Under the pieces are notes generated by a model. It was not told the origin of the DNA and searched no databases. It saw only the letters and a program-made list of their open reading frames with translations. A stretch of 64,000 bases of DNA from Pyrus communis (lineage: Eukaryota; Streptophyta; Magnoliopsida; Rosales; Rosaceae): the NCBI RefSeq assembly GCF_963583255.1, contig NC_084806.1:27066735-27130734 (forward strand), given 5' to 3'. The translations under genes and the position numbers were made by a program. Positions 31,916-43,069 of this stretch are shown piece after piece; within the stretch, counting starts at the first letter, position 1; each line of letters begins with the position of its first letter.

Positions 31916-34274
31916 CAGTCCCAATGTTCGAGGCACATCGGGATGGCCACGTGTTGGCCAACATCCGAGGGTGACGTAAGGCATTTAATGAATGCATATG
32001 TCGAGAACATGAGAAACATGCATATAAATTTCGCGCCAACTACCCAATGTAATATTCATATACAAAACTTACCAAAATAATATAATAATATCTAGCCATC
32101 AATAAAATGATCATGATAATGCATGACATGTTTAGAGCAACATCTAATTCAGAATACAAGTGGAAGGTGTAACAGAAAGTGCTATTACAAGTGATGTCAA
32201 AAGCAAAGAGGATGGCACAATATCACTGGTAGGGGAATGCCTCATAGCTTGGATCATATGCCTCATTCCTAGGTCTCGAGGGGGCGCAAAACAAAACATG
32301 AGTGACCGAGTTGGTATATGTAATACTAAAACAGTTATTCATCAACGTACTAACCCCCAAAGTTTATGAAAACACAATAGTATAATATGTAATAGGTTTT
32401 CCGAAAACACTAGCATGCTATAAATCCTTCATAAAACATATATCATATAGTGTGTTTAATAGTGGTATCATATATAAGTATCTTCTAGCCGAAGCCACCA
32501 ACCTACGCCCGGCCGAAGCCATATATAAGTATCTTCCAACCGAAGCCACCAACCTACACCACCAACCTACGCCCAGCCGAAGCCATATATAAGTATCTTT
32601 TGGCCGAAGTCACCAACCTACACCCAACCAAAGCCATATAAATAAGTATCATTCACCCGTAGGCACATAATGACCACTAGATAAGTACAAAAATCATTGA
32701 ACATAATGTTTCCAAAATATATATCTTAACGGAGCTCAATAACTCAAACATCATATCATAAATCATGTTCATAGTATATAATCATAAATCATATATACTA
32801 CAAAGAACATAAATTCATTAAAGCATGATATATCATAAAGTGTAAATCCAATTTACTCATAAACGTTTCATAAAATGTAGCCATTAAACCATGCTTTTCA
32901 TGTATGCATTTATAATAGTAAAATATGCATTTAAAAAGGGTCCACTCATAGATACTCCGTCATCGAAGAGCCGTGCGAAATAAGAAAGACAGAAACGCTG
33001 CTAATAAACGCACCTAAGCACATAAAGGGTCCAATTAATATAACTCTACCATAACGATTAAATTTCAGAAAACGGATGTTATAAACAAATTTAGGACTTC
33101 GAAAAACATAAGGAGTGACCCCCACGCACTGCCACACATTCTCTCATGCACTGCCACTAGGCGGTGGCCCAAACGGCCACGCGCTGATTTGGGTTGTTGA
33201 AAAGTTGGCCGGAAAAGTCGCCGGCGCTGCCGTCCACAGTACCTCCGATGGAGGTACGTGTGCTCGACGCGTTGGCCAAGACATGCACCGACTGGGTTCT
33301 TTGTTTGGGGTTTTGGGCTTGGGCCTATTAGGCTAGGTAACCTAGCCCAAAGGAATCTGGGTTGAGGGTTATCGGGTCAGGTCGACCCGATTTCAAGCCG
33401 AGGGTTGGCCGATTTCTGAGCAAGTTTTCAAACACTCATAACTTTTCCAATATTCAACCAAATCGAGTGATTCAAAAATGAAAGTTGTAGTACTCAATGA
33501 GATGAAGAGAATGGTACCATGCACGACACTGTGGTTTGGCCGGAAATCGCCTCGAAAGTGGCGGTGCTCGCTGGAAAACTGGGAAAAGCTACTCTAAGGT
33601 ATTTTCTACATTTAACACGTATGTACAACTTAAAACAAGCTTCGATCTAACCTCAAAACACATCCCAAGGGTTTCTAGAAACTTACCAACATCGGGAAAT
33701 TTACTAAACATGTCGAAGTTCGTCGAGGGAGTGTGCACCGTGAGTGTCATGGTGGAGCACCAAGTTAGCCTAGGGTTTTCAAGGTCTTAAGTCCAGGTGG
33801 TGATGGTGGTTGTTGTTGTGTGTGTGATTTTCAGATAGGGGAGGGAGCTCTTGCATAGTGAGAGAGAGAGAACTCAGAGTGAGTTTGAGAGAAAATGAGA
33901 GAAAGTGATAAATTGAAGGGGGAGAGAGAGATAAAGACAAGGAAATCCAAAAAGGAAAGGGATCATTTGGCAGGGATAAGGGGGACAAAAATCCTAAGTG
34001 GGTCCCCTTGGTTCGTAGTTTAGGAGCGTATAAGACAAAACACAAAATATCCGAACAATGTTCGACATTCGAACGTAGAATCTTCGTTACAAATCCGATT
34101 TTGAATCCGTTCATGCCTATGCATTCATGGCGATAAGTACGTTAAGAATCATTTAATAAAATTAAAACTATGCGTTTTAGCGAGATGATCAAACAAAGTC
34201 AACTCAAGGGCAAAATGGTAATTTCATGAGTCCGTTAATATAAAAATACACTAAATTTGGGACGGGGTTTCACA
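31916..34274 (-). repeat. Gypsy 3' LTR, 2359 bp
   Basis: Termini on the plus strand TGACACGACCC...GGGGTTTCACA. It includes GACATCGG/GGATGGCCACG-like sequence and CATTTAATGAATGCATATG shared with the LTRs at 48487 and 55174, a VNTR at 32490-32640 and a purine-rich stretch near 33855-33960. Confidence 0.82.
32490..32640. repeat. LTR-internal VNTR (CCGAAGCCA units)
   Basis: Three to four units built on GGCCGAAGCCATATATAAGTATCTT with CCACCAACCTACGCC between, variable in length. A related unit is amplified at 55798-55945. Confidence 0.75.
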
Positions 34275-34497
34275 ATCTACCCCCTTAAATGAATTTCGTC
34301 CCCGAAATTACAATCTCAAATAAATAAGTACGGATACTGACACCTCATCAGTTCTTTTGTTTCCCACGTCGCTTCCTCGACAGCATGGTTCATCCACAAC
34401 ACATTTACTAATGGAATGACTTTGTTCCCTAGAGTTTTATCCTGTCGGTCGATGATCACCACTGGTTCCTCAACATAACTTGCATCCTAACTCACCT

Positions 34498-35575
34498 CTA
34501 ATGGTTCCAGCTGAATAACGTGAGAAAGATTTGATACATACTTCTGAAATATGGAAACATGAAATACGTCGTGAACTTACGACAACTCTGGTGGTAGTTC
34601 CAATCTATAAGCAACCATACCAATTCTCTTTGTGATTTGGTGGGGGCCGACATATCTAGGACTAAAGTTTCCCCGCTTACCAAAATGAACTACACCTTTC
34701 CAAGGCGACAACTTCAAAAAGACAAAGTCACCAATCCCATACTCATGATCCCTGGAATGTTGGTCCGTGATGCTCTTCCGCCGATCTTGTGCCGACTTCA
34801 AATTCCACTTAATTAACTGGATGTTAGTATTAGTGGTGTCAACAATTTCTGGCCCTACTAACACCCGTTCACCTACCTCAATCCAACACAACTGTGTCCA
34901 GCATGCATTCCCATACAGTGCCTCGAACAATGCCATACCGATACTGAAGTGGTAGCTATTGTTGTAGGAAAACTCGATCAAAGGCAAATAGTTATCCCAA
35001 CTACCCTTCCATTGGAGAACAGACACTCTCAACATGTCATCCAAAGTCTAAATCGTCCTCTCAGATTGACCATCGGTTTGTGGATGATAGGCAGTGCTAT
35101 ACAACAGCTAAGTATTCATGGCGTCATGGAATGCTCTCCAAAAACTAGAGGTGAATCTTGGATGTCTGTCCGAAACAATGGTGATGGGTACACCATGAAG
35201 TTTAACAATATTATCAATGAACAACTGTGCTAACTTCTCTAGTGTGTAGGTCTGTCGAACAGGTAAGAAATGTGCACTCTTGGTGAATCGATCCACAATC
35301 ACCCAAACACCATCCAACCTCGATCGTGTGCTCAGCAAACCATACACGAAATCCATAGTGACGTCTTCCCACTTCCACGCTGGTATAGGGAGATTCTGCA
35401 TTAGCCCTTCAAGTTTCTGTAGGTCCGCCTTCACCTGTTGGCAAATAAAACATCTGTACACATACTCTGCCATATCCCGTTTCATCCCATACCAGTAGAA
35501 GAATGGACGGATAGTGTGATACAATTTGGTACTTCCCGGATACATGGCATACACCATGTTCCCCAGAAGGTTGTA
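34498..35575 (-). pseudogene. Ty3-gypsy integrase and pol C terminus, broken
   Basis: Minus-strand integrase features: zinc-binding part with YHTIRPFFYWYGMKRD and CFICQQVK, then WEDVTMDFVYGLL, VDRFTKSAHFL, VSDRHPRFTSSFW (35108-35593 frame), and after a stop the ALYGNACWTQLCWIEVGER and VFLKLSPWKGVVHFG segments (34577-35044). The last part is the GPHQITKRIG...LELPPEL motif before the pol end. Stops separate the frames. Confidence 0.86.
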
Positions 35576-38500
35576 GTTGAATATCATTCTCATCGTAAGA
35601 AGTTTGAATCAAACTTTAGGCAAGTGGATGAACTGGAGAACCAAGATGGAGATTTCTGACTTTCAAGAGGATGCCACCCCAATGGAAGATTAGAATCTTA
35701 TACATAAACTTTTTTTTTTAGTGAATCTTGGACATAAACTATTTTTCTTAGACATAAACTATTTTTTTAGTTGAATTTGTTTTTTGATATTAAGTTTTTA
35801 ATTAATTACTACCCTTGAATAATTATATTATTTTGAATGGATATTTGTTTTTAGAACTTTTATGCATGTGACCGTTTCAAATTAATTTTTATTTCTAGGT
35901 ATGACTAGTGGGAAAGTTAGTTGTCTGGTAGATAGTGTAACCACGCACACCATTTTGTGTGAACACATCTATTTCACTAACTTCATACCTAAGAAGGCAC
36001 CTCTAACAACCCTTTCAAGCCCATCCAACCTGATCGAAGGATACGGTAAGGCACGTTTAATGTTGTCCAATGGTACAATCTTGACCATTGATGAGGTACC
36101 TTATTCTCTGCCTTCCGAAAGAATGTTGCTGAGTTTCAATGACATTAGAAATAATAATTACCACTCTGAAATCTATGTAGAAAACGGAGCTGAATTTCTG
36201 CATAACTTCCTATGATTATGGCCAGAAGTGTATTCTAGAGAAGATGGAGCGTATGCCGAGTCTGTATACTATGACCATACGCCCTATAAAAAGCCACTAT
36301 ATGGTCGGCCCTACCTTTCGAACCACGCACAAAATTACACTTTGGCATGATCGTTTGGGACACCCTGGACAAATAGTGATGCGTCGTATCCTCAAATCAT
36401 CACATGGTCATCCACTATCCCAAAGTTTAGGTTCTATTCAAGAAATCGCATGTTAAACATGCTCCATGGGAAAACTTATTATTAAGCCTTCTTATGACAA
36501 GATTTGTTTGAATCCTTATATTCTTCTACAAAGGATTCAAGGGGACATTTGTGAACCGATTCACCCTCCTTGCAGACCATTTAGATATTTTATGGTTTTG
36601 GTTGACATTTTCATACGTTGGTCACACGTGTGCTTGTTGTCCATAAGGAACACTGCATTCTCTAAATTGTTGGCTCAGGTTATCATGCTCACGGCTCACC
36701 ACCCTGATTTTCTGGTCCAATTTATTCCATTGGATAATTCACATCTAAAACTTTGTATGGCTATTGCATGTTGGTTAGGGTTAAATTTGAACATTCAATA
36801 CCCCATGTTCACACCCAGAACGGCCTGGCAGAGGCATTCATTAAGCGCTTACAAATGATTGCTCAATCGTTGGTTATACATACCAAGTTCCTGATCGTTG
36901 CTTGAGGCTATGTAATATTGCACGCAACCATGTCTGTCTGCCTAAGGCCTATTGCAACCCAACCATATAACACCTTTCAGTTGGTTACCGGATACGAATT
37001 TGACATATCACATATGCGCGTTTTTTGTTGTGCGATCTATGTGCCGATTTCACCACCCTTACATACAAAAATGAGGCCTCAACAAAGGATGGGAATTTAT
37101 GTCGGATATGATTCCTTCAATTATTCATTACTTAGAACCTTTGACAGACAATCTGTTTAGCACTCGTTTCGCAGATTATCATTTCTATAAGACAGTCTTC
37201 CCGTCTTTAGAGGGAGATAAGAATGTCAACGTTCCTGAAGAACGATGCAAATTATCATGGGTGACTCCCATTTTGTCTCATTTAGATCCCGCATCGTTCA
37301 GTCTGAAACTGAAGTGCAGCACATATTAGATCTCCAGAGCATAGTTTAGAGCACGCCATATGCTTTCACCGATTTAGCGCGAGTGACAAGATCACATATT
37401 CCAGCTGCGAATGTGCCTACAAATATGGATGTACTAAATGTACGACGAACTTCCCTGATGGAGGCCCAGGATGCCATGTTGGTCGATCCACATACATTGG
37501 TGGCTAGCCAATCATTTGCCCCTATACAGAAGCATGGCATACCATTTGGTTCAAAGGATTCACACCCTCAGAATAGGAAACCCATGGCATAGGCTCCTTC
37601 TGAGCCTACCGTGAATTTGATTGTCACCCACTCATTCTATCCAACTCATGAGAAAATTCTAGATTATGGAAGCTTGGATGATGTTTGGTGTAGAATCATG
37701 AGATTTCAGTCCAATATGCTAGCTAGGATGATGTTTGGTGTAGATATGAGATGATCATCGACGATGCATTAGCATATGCAGTAGCTACTAAGATCATGTT
37801 GAGCAATGACATTGAACCCCGTTCTGTTGATGAATGTCGACATATAGCTGATTGGTTAAACTGGAAACAAGCAATCCAAGTTGAACTCGATTTGCTTGCG
37901 AAATGTAAGGTGTTTGGACCTGTAGCTCATACATCTCCACATGTGAAACCCGTTGGCTACAAGTGGGTTTTCGTTCGGAAGCATAATGAGAAGAACGAAA
38001 TTATGTGTTACAAAGCTTGCCTTGTTACGCAAGGCTTCTCACAACATCCTAGAGATTGACTATGACAAAACTTATTCACCTGTTATGGATGTGATTACTT
38101 TTCGCTACCTTATCAGTTTGATAGTTTTCGAAAAACTAAGTATGCAGCTGATGAACATAGTAACTGCGTATCTCTATGAGGATCTTGATACGGAAATTTA
38201 TATGAAAGTTCCCGAATGACTTACATTGATTGGATCAAATATTTCCAAACCTCGGAATATGTTCTCAATTCGGCTGAGGCGTTCACTTTACGGTTTGAAG
38301 CAACATGGAAGAATGTGGTATAACCGTCTGAGTGAGTATTTGACTACTCAGGGATATGTGAACAACAAACTATGCACTCATGTGTTCATTAAGAAGTCAC
38401 ATTCCGGTTTTGTGATCGTTGCAGTATATGTCGATGACATGAACCTCATCGGAACTCCTAAAGAGCTCGAGGGAATTTATGTGCACCTTAAGTTGGAATT

Positions 38501-39380
38501 TGAGATGAAAGATCTAGGAAAGACTCGATGCTGTCACAATCGAACTACACCCAGAAGGTGTTGTGTTGCTTTAACGAGGATAAAGCGAAGCCTTCGAGTA
38601 CTCTTATGGTCGTTCGATCACTAGATGCAAAACGAGATCCTTTCCATCTGAAGGAAGATGATGAAGAGATTTGGAGCCTAAAGTTCCTTTTCTAATTGTG
38701 ATAGGCGCTTTATTGTACTTAGCTCAATGCACTAGACCCGACATCTCCTTCTTTGTTAATCTTTTGGCAAGATACAGTAATGCACTAACACGCAAACACT
38801 GGACTGATGTTAAAGACATTTTTCGTTACCTTAAGGGTACCACGGATTTGGGCTTCTTCTATCTTTACGGATCCTCGAGTGAGGTCGCACTCCCTTTATC
38901 TCGAGTCGATTCTCGCATTGTTGGTTATGCCGATACAAGATACTTATCTAATCCGCACAAGGCACGCTCTCAAACAGGTTATGTCTTTACCGTTGAAGGC
39001 ACCACAATCTCTTGGAGGTCAACTAAACAGACCTCAGTTGCTACTTCATCTAACCATGTTGAAATTCTCGCCCTACCTGAAGCAACTATGGAATACTTCT
39101 GATTGAGATCTTTACCCTGTCGTTGACGTCCTGACGACAATCTATGAAGCAACGCAACATGCATTGAACAGCTCAAGAAGGGTTACAACAAAGGAGACAA
39201 CACCAAGCACATTGTTCCAAAGTTATTCTTCTTACATCAACAATAAGTGCATTAGAAGATTGAAGTCATGCAAATCTGTTCATAAGACAATCTGGCCGAC
39301 CTTTTCACCAAATCATTACCGAAGGCGACGTTTCAGAAGTTTGTTCAAGGAATAGGTATGCGTAAACTTTCTGAGTTGTA
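35575..39380 (+). pseudogene. Copia pol remnant: protease, integrase, RT and RNase H with many lesions
   Basis: Plus-strand order: a gag C-terminal scrap (HRKKFESNF, about 35600); an intron-like AT stretch (35690-35890); protease region CLVDSVTTHTILCEH (Val for the usual Ala/Gly after DS) at 35901-36215; GAG-pre-integrase WHDRLGHPG (36340-36370); integrase with QGDICEPIHPPCRPF and MVLVDIF; RVFCCAIYVPI (about 37010); RT with VGYKWVFVRK (37940), RSLYGLKQHGRMWYNRL (38280) and YVDD (38428-38439); RNase H with YADTRYLSNPHKARSQTGYVF-like sequence (38930) and SWRSTKQTSVATSS. Frameshifts and stops separate these pieces. The polyprotein end is near 39380. Confidence 0.85.
35695..35775. repeat. Short repeat GACATAAACTATTTTT, three units
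   Basis: Three copies at about 35700, 35731 and 35751 within an AT-rich non-coding segment of the copia element. Confidence 0.6.
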
Positions 39381-39793
39381 ACATTGCTAGTTCTCTTTGG
39401 AATTATGTCAAACTCAGGGGGAGTAACCTGAAGTATACTTGCTTGATCTTAATGTACTATTTTTCCCTACGATTAGGAGCATTTTTCCCACTGGGTTTTT
39501 GCTACCTAATGAGGTTTTGACTAAGCACCCACCTTGGTTGATCATATCCCTAATGACGTCCTGTAGATATTTCATTTGACTTTGCATTTCTCACACATTT
39601 TTCCTTAGACTATGGATATTGTCCCTACTCGGGTTGTTACCATAGCTGTAGGTTTCTTGTGAGACTTAGTTCCATATGAAAGTTCCTACCTTATTTGAGA
39701 ATATCGTGTTCCTAGAATCAGTGTCAACGAGTCGATCTCGTCAACTTTACATGATGCCGAATCTACTTGAGTATTTACACACTCAAGGGGGAG

Positions 39794-40040
39794 TGTTATA
39801 AACTTCTTATTTAAGTGTGATTGTGTAAATCTTAGAGTAGATTTAATTCTAGTTATTCTTCCCTATTAGGACTTGTATTCCTTGGAGGAAAAATATTTCT
39901 TCCCTCCGTTATTACTATAAATAAAGGCACTGCGTAAGGGGAATAACACATCCTCTACACAACCCTACAAACACATCTCTCTCTATATTTTCTCTGTGCC
40001 GCCGGCCCCTCTCCTTATCAGTTAACTATAGGCCGCAACA
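39794..40040 (+). repeat. Copia 3' LTR, 247 bp, directly upstream of FDC2
   Basis: Termini TGTTATAAACTTC and GGCCGCAACA. TATAAATAAAGGCAC near 39917 provides a TATA box oriented toward FDC2, whose reading frame starts 75 bp past the LTR end. The LTR could supply a promoter or 5' UTR; that is inference from position only. Confidence 0.88.
39915..39925 (+). promoter_or_regulatory. TATA box of the copia 3' LTR facing FDC2
   Basis: TACTATAAATAAAGG at about 39913-39927. In the 5' LTR the same site drives the element; in this 3' LTR the transcript would read out into FDC2 about 200 bp downstream. Confidence 0.55.
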
Positions 40041-40115
40041 TGAATTTTATTTTCTAGAATTGTGAATTTTCTTATTTAGTTATTACAAGCGCCATCTTGG
40101 AATAATCCAAGCGCT

Positions 40116-42238
40116 TTGGTGCTCATTCTGCACGGTTGCTCCATACTGTCGGGAACAGCGTATAATAGTCCCCATCTTCTTTATCTTCTTGACCGCCCAT
40201 GGACCATGCTGTCAACCAGAATTAGTGTCATGGACCATGCCATTCCCTGCCATCCCTGCGTTTCCCTTTCTATCCACCGGAAACCGCCACTCTACCGCCA
40301 AATCACTTGGCCAAACACCGTCACCCACCACTCCAACATAACCAAATGGCGCCGCAACACGATTTCCGAGCTCCAAACTCCGGTGGTTGTCACCGACCGA
40401 ACCGGTGACTACTCTCCTTCAGTTCCCACACACAAAGTCACCGTTCACGACAGACAACGAGGAGTCTCCCACCAGTTCCTCGTCCCCGAGGTAACTATCC
40501 GAGTCTTAACTTTGTTTTTCTTTCTTTGTTTGGTTGCTGAGAAATTCGCCTAGAAAATTCTATCTATTTTCTCCTGAAAATTAAGTGACTAATTTCAGGA
40601 CCAGTACATATTGCACACAGCAGAGTCGCAGGACATCACGCTTCCATTCGCTTGCAGGCACGGTACTGTTCGTTCAATCATTTTCTGGTAATAATTTTCT
40701 TCAAGAGGATTAAATTCGGGACTGGCTAAGGTTCATGTAATCGACACAATTACTATATCGGTCATATATAGTCATGTATGATATTCTCTCTTTTCCGTTG
40801 TATATCTGATTTAGGGTTAATGGTGAATGGATTAAGTAAATGCATGTAATCGTAGCCAAATTCATCCCGGATATGTTATAAAGTGATGTGGAGATTTTCC
40901 AATTCAATCTCTTATAATTTGAAGTAGGTTTGTGTTTTTTTTTTTTTTTTTTTTTTTCTTTTTCCAATTCATTCTATGATAGAATCTCGATTGTTTTTAC
41001 TTGGCAGGTTGTTGTACTAGTTGTGCGGTACGCGTAAAATCTGGAGAACTTAGACAGCCTGAGGCACTAGGAATTTCTACCGAACTGAAATCAAAGGCAT
41101 GTAGTTGTGTGGCTTTTTCAGTAGTTTAATCAATGTGTTTTGCATCAAAGATTTGTTCTTTGATAATCAACTTATGTTTTCGAGTTTACTTGAAGGTTGG
41201 GTTTGTTCTGTGAAGAAATTATAGAAAACAAGAAATGAATTTCAGAACTACTACTTCAGTATCGTCTTAAGTTAATGTATTGAAATTGGAAACAATAATA
41301 TTGCAAAACAGCATTCCGAATTGCTGACAAAATGTGAAACTTATGGGGTCTTTGATCTTTCGAAACATTTTGGGAACTAGTTCTTTTGTGCTTGGAAGAT
41401 GTTGATGCATCTGCCTCCTACAATGTCACATTATGTTAAACTAATAATAATGTATAAAGTAGTCTTGAATTGTTGTAATTTTGTCTGAAATGCAGGGCTA
41501 TGCACTTCTCTGTGTGGGTTATCCATCATCTGATCTTGAAGTAGAAACGCAAGACGAGGATGAGGTAATCTACTGAGATCTACCTTTCTCTCTCGGGAAA
41601 TGTAAAGATCCTATTTGGAAGTCAAAAAGTTCGAATCTATGTCATTGAGATGTAAATACCATATAAAGTTTACTCCTCCTTTAATGAAAATTGTTGAGTC
41701 ATTTTTCTGTCATCATATGTGATTCAGTACTAGAACGCTTGTACCTTCTTTTGCAACTACTGTTTGTTCTCTTTTCTTTTTTATGGAATTATTTGGTATA
41801 TGATGGTGTTTTGCACTGTATGATTGATCGTGAAAAAAATTGTATCATCGTCAACCACCTGAATTGTGCATGGATTATTTATTCTAATTGTCTTTCCATT
41901 TATCTGGTTATAGAAATCTGAAATATTTGTAACTACAGGTATATTGGCTTCAGTTTGGCAGATATTTTGCTCGGGGACCAATTGTGAGTTCCTCCTCATT
42001 ATCTAAAATTTTTCAAATTTCTAATAACAAGTTTAAGACTGATATCATGAGGTATTTAAAAAAAACATTAAGATTCATTTCATGGGGAGACCTCGGACTG
42101 AAAACAGATCTCGTGTGGGGAACAGAAGAAAAATGATTAAGGCAATGCCAAGAAACTAGTGTATCTTAATTGTACAATATGTTCATGATGCAGGAAAGAG
42201 ATGATTATGCATTGGAGTTAGCTATGGGGGATGAATAA
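40116..42238 (+). CDS. FDC2: Ferredoxin C 2 (FdC2), six exons; start codon appears lost
   Basis: Plastid [2Fe-2S] ferredoxin-like protein with a C-terminal extension. Exons 40116-40490, 40599-40662, 41008-41096, 41496-41564, 41939-41983 and 42194-42238 join to 229 codons including the stop. Exon 1 encodes a Ser/Thr/Arg-rich transit-peptide-like region, then VTVHDRQRG. Exons 2-3 form the cluster-binding CRHGCCTSC (C-x4-C-x2-C); the fourth Cys is in YALLCVG; the conserved tail is QFGRYFARGPIERDD and ends LAMGDE. This agrees with FdC2 proteins as I recall them. Oddities: the codon where the start Met should lie is TTG (40116), with an in-frame TAG at 40077-40079 and no upstream ATG; intron 3 has a GC donor (AAG/GCATGT); a copia LTR ends at 40040. 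The first in-frame ATG lies about 30 codons in and would shorten the transit peptide. The body is fully open, so either it decayed very recently or another start is used. Confidence 0.85.
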
Positions 42239-43069
42239 GCAATGTAGAGTACTGGCTTTGGAGTTGCGACCTACTGATTAATCATGCATGTCGTATTTTG
42301 TTTGCCGGCCCAGAACGGTTCCTTTCCATCTTCATGGACCTTGGTTTATGTACCATCCTTTCCACTGAGTGTACATCCAATGCTAAGTATGGTCGTTGCC
42401 TAGGTAATGTTCTCTTATACTTGCTTTGCGGTTGTCATTGTTTTTTAGCTTGGATTGAACAAGGCCATGTGTGGGTTGAATCAATTATCTAGGATGACCT
42501 CTATGTAATCAACTGTTATGCAATACAAATTATTTCTTTGCTCGATGAAAAGAAAGAATGATAGGAGATCCCTTGTCAATGTATCTATCAAAAATGCTAT
42601 TCTGAAAATGATCGCTTGCTCGATCACTCATGCCAATAATAACCCGTGTGTGTTACTAATTTGGTTGTGAGCAATGAATATGTGTCAATGCCCCATTTGC
42701 TCTATGTTGTGTATTTCGTCACTTGTTAGTATTTTGTCACCAGGTTAGAATACACTTGTAGTGGGAAAAATGTATATTGGAAAGTTATCGCCATTAATAC
42801 TTTCGTTACCTGTTGGAAATGACCATCTTTAGTTCGAATGAAGCAGGACTTCTTTGTTTGTCTTGGTAGTTTTCTTTTGTAGCATCTCTCTCTCTCTCTC
42901 TCTCTCTAGATTCCTAGTTGTATAAAAAAACTGGGAATTCTGTTTGTTCTTTACATTCTAAACATATGTAATATGTGGCGCGTCTTAAGTTTATAGGCAT
43001 TTGTCTTGTACCGTTTGGATAAGAACCAGATATCAGTTAGTAGGATCTCTTTTTGGCCGCTATGAGAGG
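42239..43069. other. FDC2 3' flank, no gene recognised
   Basis: Probably includes the 3' UTR. A (CT)n microsatellite lies at 42885-42907. The plus-strand frame at 42298-42492 has no recognisable domain. Confidence 0.5.
42885..42907. repeat. (CT)n microsatellite
   Basis: About 11 CT dinucleotides, uninterrupted. Confidence 0.95.

Larger units (their letters stand above)
31916..35575 (-). mobile_element. Ty3-gypsy fragment: 3' LTR plus end of pol
   Basis: Read on the minus strand, integrase and the pol C terminus (35575 to about 34498) lead to a polypurine tract (TTTAAGGGGGTAGA, plus 34276-34289) and a 3' LTR (31916-34274). The upstream half of the element, including the 5' LTR, is missing; at about 35575 the sequence changes to plus-strand copia. 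The LTR resembles that of the 48487-57544 element, so these are related families. With the other end lost, no target duplication can be checked. Confidence 0.82.
27794..40040 (+). mobile_element. Ty1-copia retrotransposon, decayed, with two nested insertions (12.2 kb span)
   Basis: The 5' LTR (27794-28041) and 3' LTR (39794-40040) are about 248 and 247 bp and clearly alike (TCTAGTTATTCTTCCCTATT, ATTACTATAAATAAAGGCAC, ACACAACCCTACAAACACAT). The polypurine tract TCAAGGGGGAG precedes the 3' LTR. Flanks AGAAT (27789-27793) and TGAAT (40041-40045) share 4 of 5 bases. The body is interrupted by a solo LTR (29831-31799) and a truncated gypsy element (31916 to about 35575); without them the element is about 6.6 kb. 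Pol is recognisable from about 35575 to 39380. Most of gag is missing or unrecognisable. The right boundary lies 75 bp from the FDC2 reading frame. Confidence 0.86.

Noticed and set aside
36244..37592. Separate small genes on the plus strand
   Set aside because: They are successive pieces of copia pol in different frames.
42298..42492. Plus-strand 64-codon frame after FDC2
   Set aside because: No domain, lies in the expected 3' UTR.
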